DNA of 64,000 nucleotides, taken from Phycisphaerales bacterium. GTDB taxonomy: Bacteria; Planctomycetota; Phycisphaerae; Phycisphaerales; UBA5793. The notes under the pieces were generated by a model, which was given only the letters and a program-made list of their open reading frames with translations, was not told the DNA's origin and did not search any database. Below, one piece after another: positions 56,529 to 63,242 of this stretch (positions are counted from its first letter, which is position 1; each line of letters starts with the position of its first letter). The DNA is taken from positions 216,696-280,695 of the forward strand of contig JADZAS010000011.1 of assembly GCA_020852515.1 (NCBI GenBank), given 5' to 3'. Position numbers and translations under genes: made by a program.

Positions 56529-56954
56529 TCAGTCTTCTTCCTCTTCATCGTCGAAGTAATCGTCTTCCTCTTCGTCGTCGTCCAGAAATTCCTCATCTTC
56601 CTCTTCCTCTTCGTCCCAGAAATCGTCCTCGTCCTCTTCTTCGTCTTCCTCTTCCTCTTCTTCCTCGTCGAGGTCGTCGGCCTCCTCCTCGGTCTCGGCT
56701 TCCTCGTCTTCATCCTCCTCGAATTCTTCGTCTTCCTCGTCGAAGTCGAGATCTTCTTCCTCTTCCTCGAGTTCGACCTCTTCGTCTTCCTCATCGTCAT
56801 CGAAGGCGAGCGGGCGCAGTTCGCGGCGCTCCCCTGCGAGCGCCTCAAGAAGGGTCAGGGCGCTCGTGCCGTTCACGTTCTTGAGGAGAAATTCCTCTGC
56901 ACACGCCACGTCATACACCGCGCAGGTGAGGATGTCTTTCTTCAACTGTGTCAT
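56529..56954 (-). CDS. Protein with extreme Asp/Glu-rich tail
   Basis: The 141-residue protein begins with a normal-looking 50-residue segment (MTQLKKDILTCAVYDVACAE, LTLLEALAGERRELRPL). The remaining 90 residues are overwhelmingly Asp and Glu, with a few Phe, Tyr and Trp. The predicted charge is extremely negative. Such tails may act as nucleic-acid mimics, chaperone-like or cation-binding regions; no function can be assigned. Direction is supported because the opposite strand would give an implausible Phe/Leu/Val string. Confidence 0.75.
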   Translation of the reverse strand: MTQLKKDILTCAVYDVACAEEFLLKNVNGTSALTLLEALAGERRELRPLAFDDDEEDEEVELEEEEEDLDFDEEDEEFEEDEDEEAETEEEADDLDEEEEEEEDEEEDEDDFWDEEEEEDEEFLDDDEEEDDYFDDEEEED

Positions 56955-57157
56955 GGAGTCAGCGACCTCGAAGGGTGCGGCCGCAGCGTGCGCGGCGACC
57001 GCAAAACGGTTCTTACCCTCTGCCCAACCGGCCCAACCCCGGGCCGAGGCGCGGGTACACTACAGGGCACCCATTGCTTGTCAAACGGGGCGGGCGACTT
57101 TTCGTCGCCTCCCTCGGGGCGAGCCCAAACGCACTCCCGGACCATGGAGATTCGTCC

Positions 57158-57625
57158 TTGTCCAGTTGGGATACCGAAGACGACGCCCGGTTCAATTTCC
57201 TCGCGCCGGTCCTCGCCTGGCTGGTGCCCGGCCTGGGCCATTGGGTGCTCGGACACCGCCGCCGCGCTCGCCTGATCTTTACCGGCATCGCGGCCATGTA
57301 CTTCTCCGGATTGCTCATCGGCGGACTGGACATTGTCGATCGGCGCGGCGACCCGCTCTGGTACGCCGGACAGTTCCTGGCCGGACCCATCACTCCCGCC
57401 ATCGACCTGTGGCGCTCGCGCCACTTCACGCCTGACAGTCCTTCGGCCAAAGTCAACCACGCCTATCCCGTCCCTTCCTTCGCCCACGCCAACGAGATCC
57501 CTACTCTCTTCACCACTGTCGCCGGCATGCTCAACCTGCTCGCGATTCTTGATGTCCTCGTCCTGCCGCGGCAACGCGCGAGCGACGAATCAGGTTCCAA
57601 TCCCCGGGGGGGGGGCCGGGAATGA
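57158..57625 (+). CDS. Small multi-pass membrane protein (DUF6677-like)
   Basis: The start is taken as TTG at 57158, giving 155 residues; longer in-frame starts add Arg/Pro-rich sequence without a domain. The core FLAPVLAWLVPGLGHWVLG, then RARLIFTGIAAMYFSGLLIG, resembles the TM2-like/DUF6677 proteins with a PGxGH motif between two helices. A final hydrophobic helix follows (LFTTVAGMLNLLAILDVLVL). A run of 10 G (57606-57615) lies just before the stop. The stop overlaps the next gene (ATGA), so the two are coupled. Confidence 0.7.
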   Translation: MSSWDTEDDARFNFLAPVLAWLVPGLGHWVLGHRRRARLIFTGIAAMYFSGLLIGGLDIVDRRGDPLWYAGQFLAGPITPAIDLWRSRHFTPDSPSAKVNHAYPVPSFAHANEIPTLFTTVAGMLNLLAILDVLVLPRQRASDESGSNPRGGGRE

Positions 57626-57882
57626 TCCCCGCGCTGTGCTCCAACCTCGCACTCGCCTACCGGCCGCTGCTTGATCCGATCGACGTGAACGGGTGGTGGT
57701 GGTGGCTCGTCATTCCGCTGGTGTTTCTTATCTCCATGGTGTACAAGGCGATCCGGGTGCCGACGATGCGCCGCTATTGGCGCCAGGTGGTCAAGATGAC
57801 CGTGCAGGTGATGTTCGTGATGGCGCTCATGTGCGTCGGCCTGTACGTCGTCGTGATCTGGGCCGCGCCCCGCTATTTCTGA
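57622..57882 (+). CDS. Small membrane protein, 86 residues
   Basis: The start codon overlaps the previous stop (ATGA, 57622-57625). The protein has two hydrophobic helices (about 25-43 and 62-80) separated by a basic loop (YKAIRVPTMRRYWRQ). In Planctomycetota such a protein often follows the PGxGH membrane protein; I cannot name a function. It converges with the terminase gene. The 68 bases between (57883-57950) would contain the left edge of the mobile segment, but I see no repeat or tRNA there. Confidence 0.7.
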   Translation: MIPALCSNLALAYRPLLDPIDVNGWWWWLVIPLVFLISMVYKAIRVPTMRRYWRQVVKMTVQVMFVMALMCVGLYVVVIWAAPRYF

Positions 57883-57950
57883 TACATCTGAATAGCGCAT
57901 CCGCGATGGTTCGTTTTGAGCAAAGTGCCTATCGGCCGCGCTACATGCGC

Positions 57951-59411
57951 TCAGTATGACACCACGTTCGCCTTGCCGCGCTGCCGATCCAGATTCGTCA
58001 CGAGATAGCGCAGCGCATCGCACGCGTGGTCCGACCCGTCCTTGACCGGCTCAAGGCTGCGCGGCTGCTGGGGCGGGTAGTGATAGGTCTGGAGCGACTC
58101 GATGAGGCGCTCGCAGCGCGGATCGACGCGCAGACGCACCCGGCCGTCAGCGCTGCGCAGCAGGGCGCCGACCGCCCGGACGCCGGCCTGCACCTCGCTC
58201 CGCCGCGCGCGGATCGTGAATCCCGCCCGCATCAGCAGCGCCGCCGAACTCGTGCCTGAGTGCTCGTGGCGCTGGAAGCCCGCCGGATCGATGCCGATCC
58301 ACTCCAGCGTTCGCCCTGCGCTGCGGCTGCGAATGACGCCGAGGTGCTGCTCGATCGTCAGCTCCGACGCCACGTGTTCATCCACGACGTGCACGCTCCC
58401 ATCGCCGGCCAGGTGCGCCCAGAGCACGACCGTGGGCGAGCGGAAGCCGAAGTCCATTCCCGCGATCCAGGTTCCGCTGTTCGCGTCGCCCGGCTCGAGC
58501 GGCCGCACGTGCGTTGCCGCGTCAAACATCGGATACACGCAGTCGCTGCGGCTGGGCTGGCGGCAGAGCATCTCCGCCGCCCACTCCGGCCCGCCGGTGC
58601 GGCGCTTCTGCATGAGCGCATCGTCGACCGGAAGAAAGCCGCGCGCCGTTCGCGCCAGGGCGCCGCAGTCCTCCCAGAGTTTGCAGTCTTCGCACGGCCG
58701 CGCCGGGTCGCAGCGTTCGATCACCTCCAGCAGCCCCCAGCGGAAGATGCGTCGGACCGCGCCCTGCTGCACGAGTTCGTGCATGAGCCCGAAAGGTCGG
58801 TGCATCGTGCTCAGCGCTTCGATGCACCCGCGCACGAACGTATCGCCGCACCACGCCGAGCGCGTTACAAACTGCGCCGCCTGCCAGACCTCGGGCGTGA
58901 ACAACTCGACCTCGTCGCAGCGGAGCTTCTGAACGCGCAGCCCTCGCACCGACTGCTCGCTCTGCGCCTGCACCTCGACGCGTGAACCGTTGGTGAGTTG
59001 GATGTGCCGGCCCGTCGCCTTGCCTTCGAGCAGATCGCCGAAGGTGTCACCTTCGATCATCTCGCGCAGGTACATGTGCATGCGCGACGACTGTTCGAGT
59101 GAGCCGCCGAGGATCCGCACCTGGATGCCGGGCTTAAAGAGCAGATCGAGCAGCGTGGCGATCGCGCCAAAGCGCGTCTTGCCCCCGCCGCGGTTGGCCC
59201 AGACGACGCAGTCGCGCACGTCTCCGGTCTCAAAGAAGGCGTGGCAGAGATAGTCAAATGGCGCGCAGTGCCCCTCGAGGCGCGCCAGCCGAGGCACGTC
59301 AAAGCCCAGCACCGCCCGGCAGTAGCCGTGCAACTCGTCGGGCGTGTGCGGCCGCACGAGGCGCAGCGCACGCCGCACCTGAATCGAAGTCGGAGATTCG
59401 AGGCCGGCCAC
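57951..59411 (-). CDS. terL: Phage-type terminase large subunit
   Basis: The 486-residue protein has an ATPase domain with a Walker-A-like loop ANRGGGKT (72-79) and a Walker-B-like LRCDEVEL (about 167-174). An RNase-H-like nuclease domain follows with acidic residues in GMDFGF, GIDPAG and DGSDHACDAL. A cysteine cluster lies between (CDPARPCEDCKLWEDC), possibly metal-binding. Terminases package phage DNA into capsids. Its GTG start directly follows the stop of the small upstream gene. Portal and capsid genes, normally next, are absent; host-like genes follow convergently. Confidence 0.88.
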   Translation of the reverse strand: MAGLESPTSIQVRRALRLVRPHTPDELHGYCRAVLGFDVPRLARLEGHCAPFDYLCHAFFETGDVRDCVVWANRGGGKTRFGAIATLLDLLFKPGIQVRILGGSLEQSSRMHMYLREMIEGDTFGDLLEGKATGRHIQLTNGSRVEVQAQSEQSVRGLRVQKLRCDEVELFTPEVWQAAQFVTRSAWCGDTFVRGCIEALSTMHRPFGLMHELVQQGAVRRIFRWGLLEVIERCDPARPCEDCKLWEDCGALARTARGFLPVDDALMQKRRTGGPEWAAEMLCRQPSRSDCVYPMFDAATHVRPLEPGDANSGTWIAGMDFGFRSPTVVLWAHLAGDGSVHVVDEHVASELTIEQHLGVIRSRSAGRTLEWIGIDPAGFQRHEHSGTSSAALLMRAGFTIRARRSEVQAGVRAVGALLRSADGRVRLRVDPRCERLIESLQTYHYPPQQPRSLEPVKDGSDHACDALRYLVTNLDRQRGKANVVSY

Positions 59412-59876
59412 TCAGTCGGCTCCGGCGGGCTGGTTCGCTTCGGCGCTGCCTTCGCGACCCGCCTCCTTGCCCAGTTCGCACAGCAGGCGCCGCACCGCCG
59501 CTTCATCGACGACGCCCGGCGCCGCTTGGGCATGCAGCCCGGCTCCGTCGCCGCCCGTCAGCGGAATGAGGCACACCTTGAGCAGATCGACGCACGCTTT
59601 GCGCGCCAGTTCGCCCGCCGCCTCGTCCTTGGCCAGTTCGAACAGCCGCGCTGCGGCGAGCGTGCGATAGCGGCTCACCAGCAATTGAGCCCGCACGTCG
59701 TTGAGCCGGCACAGGCCATCCAGCGCCGCGATGGTGTCGGCGTTGTTCGCCCAGCCGGCCAGTCGCGTGAGCGTCATCTTCTCCTTGCGCGCCAGTTCAT
59801 CGAGGTCCTGCTGCGCTTCGTAGAGCGCTTTCATGAGCCGCTCGGTGCGCGTGGAAGGGACGGTGTTCTTGGTCAT
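59412..59876 (-). CDS. Small protein upstream of terL, possible terminase small subunit
   Basis: The 154-residue helical protein begins RTERLMKALYEAQQDLDELARKE (split by its first helix) and has an HTH-like stretch LTRLAGWANNADTIAALDGL and a long helix VRAQLLVSRYRTLAAARLFEL. Its position and direct junction with terL fit a small terminase subunit that recognises DNA. No sequence signature proves this. Confidence 0.65.
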   Translation of the reverse strand: MTKNTVPSTRTERLMKALYEAQQDLDELARKEKMTLTRLAGWANNADTIAALDGLCRLNDVRAQLLVSRYRTLAAARLFELAKDEAAGELARKACVDLLKVCLIPLTGGDGAGLHAQAAPGVVDEAAVRRLLCELGKEAGREGSAEANQPAGAD

Positions 59877-59906
59877 ACGGTGTTCCCAGGCAATGAGTGT
59901 TCTGTC

Positions 59907-60482
59907 TCACGAATCAAGTTCCAGGCACGCGACCAGCCGCTGCGTGCGCGTGCCTTCGAACGCGGCAAGGCGCTCATCGAGGCGCGCCGCTTGCGGGCCG
60001 GTCAGGAAGAACGTCACGGCCGCCGGCAGCTCGCCGGCGCGGATCGACGCCGCCGGGGCCGGCGGGGTCGCGCGCACCTGCCTCAGCCGCTCGAGGCGCT
60101 GTGCATCTTCAGGCAGCCATTCGGGCAGGCGCTGTTCGCCCAGCCGCTGGCGCAGCGCTTCAAGCAGATGAGCCCGCTTGAGCACGTCGTCGCGGCCCTG
60201 CAGGCGGTTGAGCGTCGCCAGCAGGAGCATCGCCTCGTCATCATCCACGTCCCACACCTCGCAGCGCGCCGAAGCGCGTCCCAGGCGGCGCAGAGCCTCG
60301 GCGCGGTGGTGCCCGTCGAGAATCTCATACGCGTCAGCCTTGCCGGGCATCGGCCGGACGATCAGGTGCGGGTACCGGTCCGTCCGCTCGATGTGCGCGA
60401 CGAGCTTGCGCAGCATCGCTTCGGGCATGACGTTGGCGTTGTCCGTGCGCGGCCGCAACTGCTCCAGCAGTACCTCGATCAT
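59907..60482 (-). CDS. ParB/sulfiredoxin-fold protein
   Basis: The 191-residue protein has a ParB-type N-terminal domain: MIEVLLEQLRPRTDNAN, HLIVRPMPG, then AYEILDGHHRAEALRRLG with the GHHR nucleotide-binding motif (57-60). In ParB this fold is a CTPase; in related proteins it is a nuclease or kinase-like fold. The C-terminal 80 residues are helical and not a typical ParB HTH. The ATG overlaps the acetyltransferase stop (ATGA, 60479-60482). Confidence 0.82.
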   Translation of the reverse strand: MIEVLLEQLRPRTDNANVMPEAMLRKLVAHIERTDRYPHLIVRPMPGKADAYEILDGHHRAEALRRLGRASARCEVWDVDDDEAMLLLATLNRLQGRDDVLKRAHLLEALRQRLGEQRLPEWLPEDAQRLERLRQVRATPPAPAASIRAGELPAAVTFFLTGPQAARLDERLAAFEGTRTQRLVACLELDS

Positions 60483-61246
60483 GCCGACCTCCGATCGGGA
60501 TCGTGGTGCAGGTAATACACGCATCGCGCCAGCAGCCGCACCCGCGCCAGTTCGAGCACTTCATCGAGCCCCGCGGCATGGGACGGCCGCCGCTGCATGA
60601 ACGCCGCGCTGCGATGCCAGCGGCGGAACTCGCTTTCGATCCACGCGCGCCGGGCCGGGCTCAGCGCACTGAGCCGCTCGTTGAATGCGGCGCTGCTGGC
60701 GAGCAAAGCGTGCGGCCAGTCCAGTTCCGCCATCGCATCAAGCAGCCGCGCATCGGCCGGTCGCGGCGGGCCGTCGTAGCGCGTCATGCCCGCGCGCTCG
60801 AAGAACGGATTCACCCGCCCCATTGCCGCCAGCGCTTCGACGCAGGGCGTGTCGGCGCAGCGCAGCGCGTGGCGCACCAGGCGCACCGCCAGGCCAAGAC
60901 CACGATAGCGAGGCTCGATGACGACGCGCGCGATCGTTCGTATCTCACGATTGAGCAGCGCCGCCGCTTCGCCGCTCTTGAGCCCGCGATAGCGCCCGTT
61001 CGTGGCCGCATCGCGCAGCGCGCAACACAGTTGCGGCCGATTCATGACAAGCACCCCCACGAGCACCGTTTCATTCGAGCGGCCGGCGTAGCGGCCGACG
61101 GCGCTGAGCCGATCGTGGCGCATCGCGTAGATCGCGGTCGGCGCATACGGCGCGCCGGACTTGTAATGATGTTCGGCCAGGGCGCGGTAATCGCGCCCGT
61201 CGCCCTCTTCGATGCGCAGCATCTCGTCGGTGGGGAGCGTGCTCAT
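60479..61246 (-). CDS. GNAT acetyltransferase-like protein of the ABC-ParB unit
   Basis: The 255-residue protein has a GNAT core with IARVVIEPRYRGLGLAVRLV (motif A, acetyl-CoA loop YRGLGLA at 114-120) and strand 5-type HALRCADTPCVEALAAMG. The N-terminal region (HHYKSGAPYAP, AVGRYAG) and C-terminal 80 helical residues are extra. The start overlaps the ABC ATPase stop (ATGA, 61243-61246). In archaeal COG2401 proteins an ABC ATPase and an acetyltransferase-like domain are fused; here they are adjacent genes. The substrate is unknown. Confidence 0.78.
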   Translation of the reverse strand: MSTLPTDEMLRIEEGDGRDYRALAEHHYKSGAPYAPTAIYAMRHDRLSAVGRYAGRSNETVLVGVLVMNRPQLCCALRDAATNGRYRGLKSGEAAALLNREIRTIARVVIEPRYRGLGLAVRLVRHALRCADTPCVEALAAMGRVNPFFERAGMTRYDGPPRPADARLLDAMAELDWPHALLASSAAFNERLSALSPARRAWIESEFRRWHRSAAFMQRRPSHAAGLDEVLELARVRLLARCVYYLHHDPDRRSA

Positions 61247-61935
61247 GCCTCGCGCTCCCCGGCCGGCTGGCCGCGCCGGAGAATCTCGATGCCGCCGCCC
61301 AGCGGCTTGCAGATCACCACGTCGGGGTCGATGGCCTCGATCAGATCGTCATGAGCCGTCGCCGCGACAAAGCACACGCCCGGAGTCCGGCCGATCCAGC
61401 GGCGGACGTTGCGGGCGACGACCGAGGCCGTGAGTCGGTCGAGCGTCGAGCCGAACTCGTCCGCGAGGATGACGATCTCGGCGAGTTCATCCGCGTGCGT
61501 CGCGCGCTCGATGAGCCGGGCCAGGCCGAAGCGGTAGCGCTGCCCGTCGCTCAACTCGCTCGGCCGGCGGAGCAGAACGAAGGCGTCGGCCAGCCCGGCC
61601 AGAGAGAGAATGAGCGTCGCTTCCTCGATGCTTGCGCCGATCTGCTCGACGATGGGCCGGTCGTCCTCGGCCTGCAGCACGTCTTCGAAGCGCAGGCAGT
61701 TCCGCACCTCGTCGTCGATGGCGCGGAGGATGCTCGACTTGCCACCGCCGCTGGGCCCGGTGATGAAGATGACCTCCCCGCCGCGCAGGTTCAGGTCGGT
61801 GCGCGGAACGACCTCGCACTGCCGCTGTCCGTCGAGACCAAGCCCGAACATCGCGGCGACCTCCAGCACGCGGTCGCCCGGCTCCGCCGCCGTGGGCGCG
61901 CTCGCTGCGATCGTGACGCGGCGCGACCAGCTCAT
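61243..61935 (-). CDS. Soluble ABC-type ATPase
   Basis: The 230-residue protein is a complete ABC ATPase: Walker A GPSGGGKSS (60-68), signature ELSDGQRYRFGLARL with LSDGQ at 128-132, Walker B IVILADEF (154-161), D-loop STLD (163-166) and H-loop His195. No membrane segment or permease gene is near, so it is not a transporter. It resembles the ATPase part of COG2401 proteins. It is translationally coupled on both sides by ATGA overlaps with the HTH gene and the GNAT gene. Confidence 0.88.
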   Translation of the reverse strand: MSWSRRVTIAASAPTAAEPGDRVLEVAAMFGLGLDGQRQCEVVPRTDLNLRGGEVIFITGPSGGGKSSILRAIDDEVRNCLRFEDVLQAEDDRPIVEQIGASIEEATLILSLAGLADAFVLLRRPSELSDGQRYRFGLARLIERATHADELAEIVILADEFGSTLDRLTASVVARNVRRWIGRTPGVCFVAATAHDDLIEAIDPDVVICKPLGGGIEILRRGQPAGEREA

Positions 61936-62291
61936 CGCGCCCTCCGGCGGGGCTGAGGTTCGAGTTGCATCGCTTCAAACTGGGCGCGGATGGCGTCAGT
62001 CTCGCGCCGGACGATGTGCATGGTCAGGTGGCTCCGCCGGGCCGTCTCGCGAAGCGGCCGGCGCTGGAGCAGATGCATCTCCGCGACCGTGCGTCGGCTG
62101 TGGGTCCACCGCCCGCGGTGCGCGAGAATGAAGCCGAACATCGGGCTGCGCAGGTGCGCCACGAGTTGACGCATGCGCCGGCGGACGGTGCAGGGGTGCA
62201 CGCCGATGAGCGTGGCGAGTTGCGCTGCCGACATGCCGCGGTCGTAGAAACCCTGACGTAACGGGAACACCACAACGGCGTCTACCCGCAA
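61932..62291 (-). CDS. Small HTH DNA-binding protein
   Basis: The protein has up to 119 residues. The helix-turn-helix is MSAAQLATLIGVHPCTVRRR (about 20-39), followed by a basic body ending EPQPRRRAR. The start is uncertain: the TTG at 62291 lies inside the phased repeat; GTG at 62273 or 62270 and ATG at 62234 are alternatives. It is first in the coupled run HTH-ABC-GNAT-ParB (ATGA at 61932-61935), and the repeat at its 5' end is a plausible operator. It is probably the regulator or DNA-recognition part of that unit. Confidence 0.7.
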   Translation of the reverse strand: MRVDAVVVFPLRQGFYDRGMSAAQLATLIGVHPCTVRRRMRQLVAHLRSPMFGFILAHRGRWTHSRRTVAEMHLLQRRPLRETARRSHLTMHIVRRETDAIRAQFEAMQLEPQPRRRAR

Positions 62292-62341
62292 GAAGGCGCA
62301 TCAACGCGCAACTAGGCGCAAACGCAAAGACTTACGGCGCA
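62286..62341. promoter_or_regulatory. 10-bp-phased GCGCA repeats at the head of the ABC-GNAT-ParB unit
   Basis: The motif (G/C)(G/C)GCA ends at 62290, 62300, 62310 and 62320, exactly 10 bases apart, and recurs at about 62341; on the minus strand it reads TTGCGCC-like. One-turn spacing places all copies on the same DNA face. It lies at or just before the start of the HTH gene, which makes an operator, or a ParB-like or origin-type site, plausible. The remaining 62342-62520 bases hold nothing I recognise. Confidence 0.6.
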
Positions 62342-62520
62342 ATCGGGCGGCCGAACCAAAGTGGCGTCTTTGGCCGCGATCCGGCGACGGCGGGAACGCC
62401 AGAACGGCGCGAAGCCGCGATCTCGACGCCGTCAACGCGGGTGCTGTGCGCCACGAAGCGCACAGCGCACAGAAGCGCACGCGCCCCTCGACGCCTGTTT
62501 GACCGCCGGTTGAAGGGGTG

Positions 62521-62805
62521 TCAATCGGTGCCCTCATCGGCCCACTCGGGCACCTTGAGACCGCGTGCGCGACGGTAGGCTCGCTGCACCTGGTTGCCGA
62601 TGATTTCGATCGACAGCTGGTCGAACGCGTCGGCCGACCACTGGTACCGGAACGCGCGATGGTCCGCCGTCCAGCACTCAAGCACGATGTGCTCGCCGGC
62701 CTCTTCATGCACGAACTCATCGAACGCGACCAGGTCACAGCGGCAATCATCGGCCAGCAACGACGTGAGGCATTCGAGTTTTGCGGCGCGATCCATTGCA
62801 CGCAT
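62521..62805 (-). CDS. Hypothetical phage-segment protein
   Basis: The 94-residue acidic protein starts at an ATG overlapping the upstream stop (TGATG at 62805). It contains CLTSLLADDCRCDLVAFDEF, VLECWTADHRAFRYQWSADA and QVQRAYRRARGLKVPEWAD. No domain is recognised. It belongs to the same leftward transcript as the genes before it. Confidence 0.7.
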   Translation of the reverse strand: MRAMDRAAKLECLTSLLADDCRCDLVAFDEFVHEEAGEHIVLECWTADHRAFRYQWSADAFDQLSIEIIGNQVQRAYRRARGLKVPEWADEGTD

Positions 62806-63242
62806 CAGATCCTGTACGTCGGTTGCGGTTTGAAGAGCAGCGTCTGGCCCGTGGCCGCGTCGACGGCCGGCGAGCGCTCTGTGCGGTGGACCTCCACCAG
62901 GGCAGTGAGGCCGGCACGGCGCCGGTCATCGAGCCATGCGCGGATGCTCGCCGGATCTCCAGTCAATGCGTAGCCCTGGCTGTTGGCGACGAGTACATCC
63001 TGGGCGCCGTGCTCGCGCATCATCTCTCGTGCGCGCGTCACAGCCTCGCGTATGCGCCGCCGCCTGGTCTCATGCGACATGCCTGCCGGCAGACCGATCA
63101 TGCTCGCCAGGTCGGCCGCACTTACAAACGTGCCGTCGCCGTGGCGGCCCTCCAGGTACAACACCACAGCGACAGCACGCCTGTCGATCGTCTCAGGCGT
63201 CGGCCGCACGCCGCTTTCGCTTTGAACCTGCTCGCCGCTCAT
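62805..63242 (-). CDS. Hypothetical protein with HTH-like region
   Basis: The 145-residue protein may have an HTH-like segment (FVSAADLASMIGLPAGMSHE, then RRRRIREAVTRAREMMREHG), followed by VLVANSQGYALTGDPASIRAWL, a pattern also seen in winged-helix phage regulators. It starts 50 bases inside the end of the methylase gene; a GTG at 63209 would shorten the overlap. No firm family assignment is possible. Confidence 0.65.
   Translation of the reverse strand: MSGEQVQSESGVRPTPETIDRRAVAVVLYLEGRHGDGTFVSAADLASMIGLPAGMSHETRRRRIREAVTRAREMMREHGAQDVLVANSQGYALTGDPASIRAWLDDRRRAGLTALVEVHRTERSPAVDAATGQTLLFKPQPTYRI

Noticed and set aside
56415..57275. Long + strand frame rich in Phe, Leu and Val
   Set aside because: It is the complement of the Asp/Glu-rich gene (GAA/GAG/GAC read backwards give TTC/CTC/GTC); no start context or domain.
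57883..57950. tRNA or att site at the edge of the phage-like segment
   Set aside because: No cloverleaf or direct repeat could be recognised in these 68 bases.
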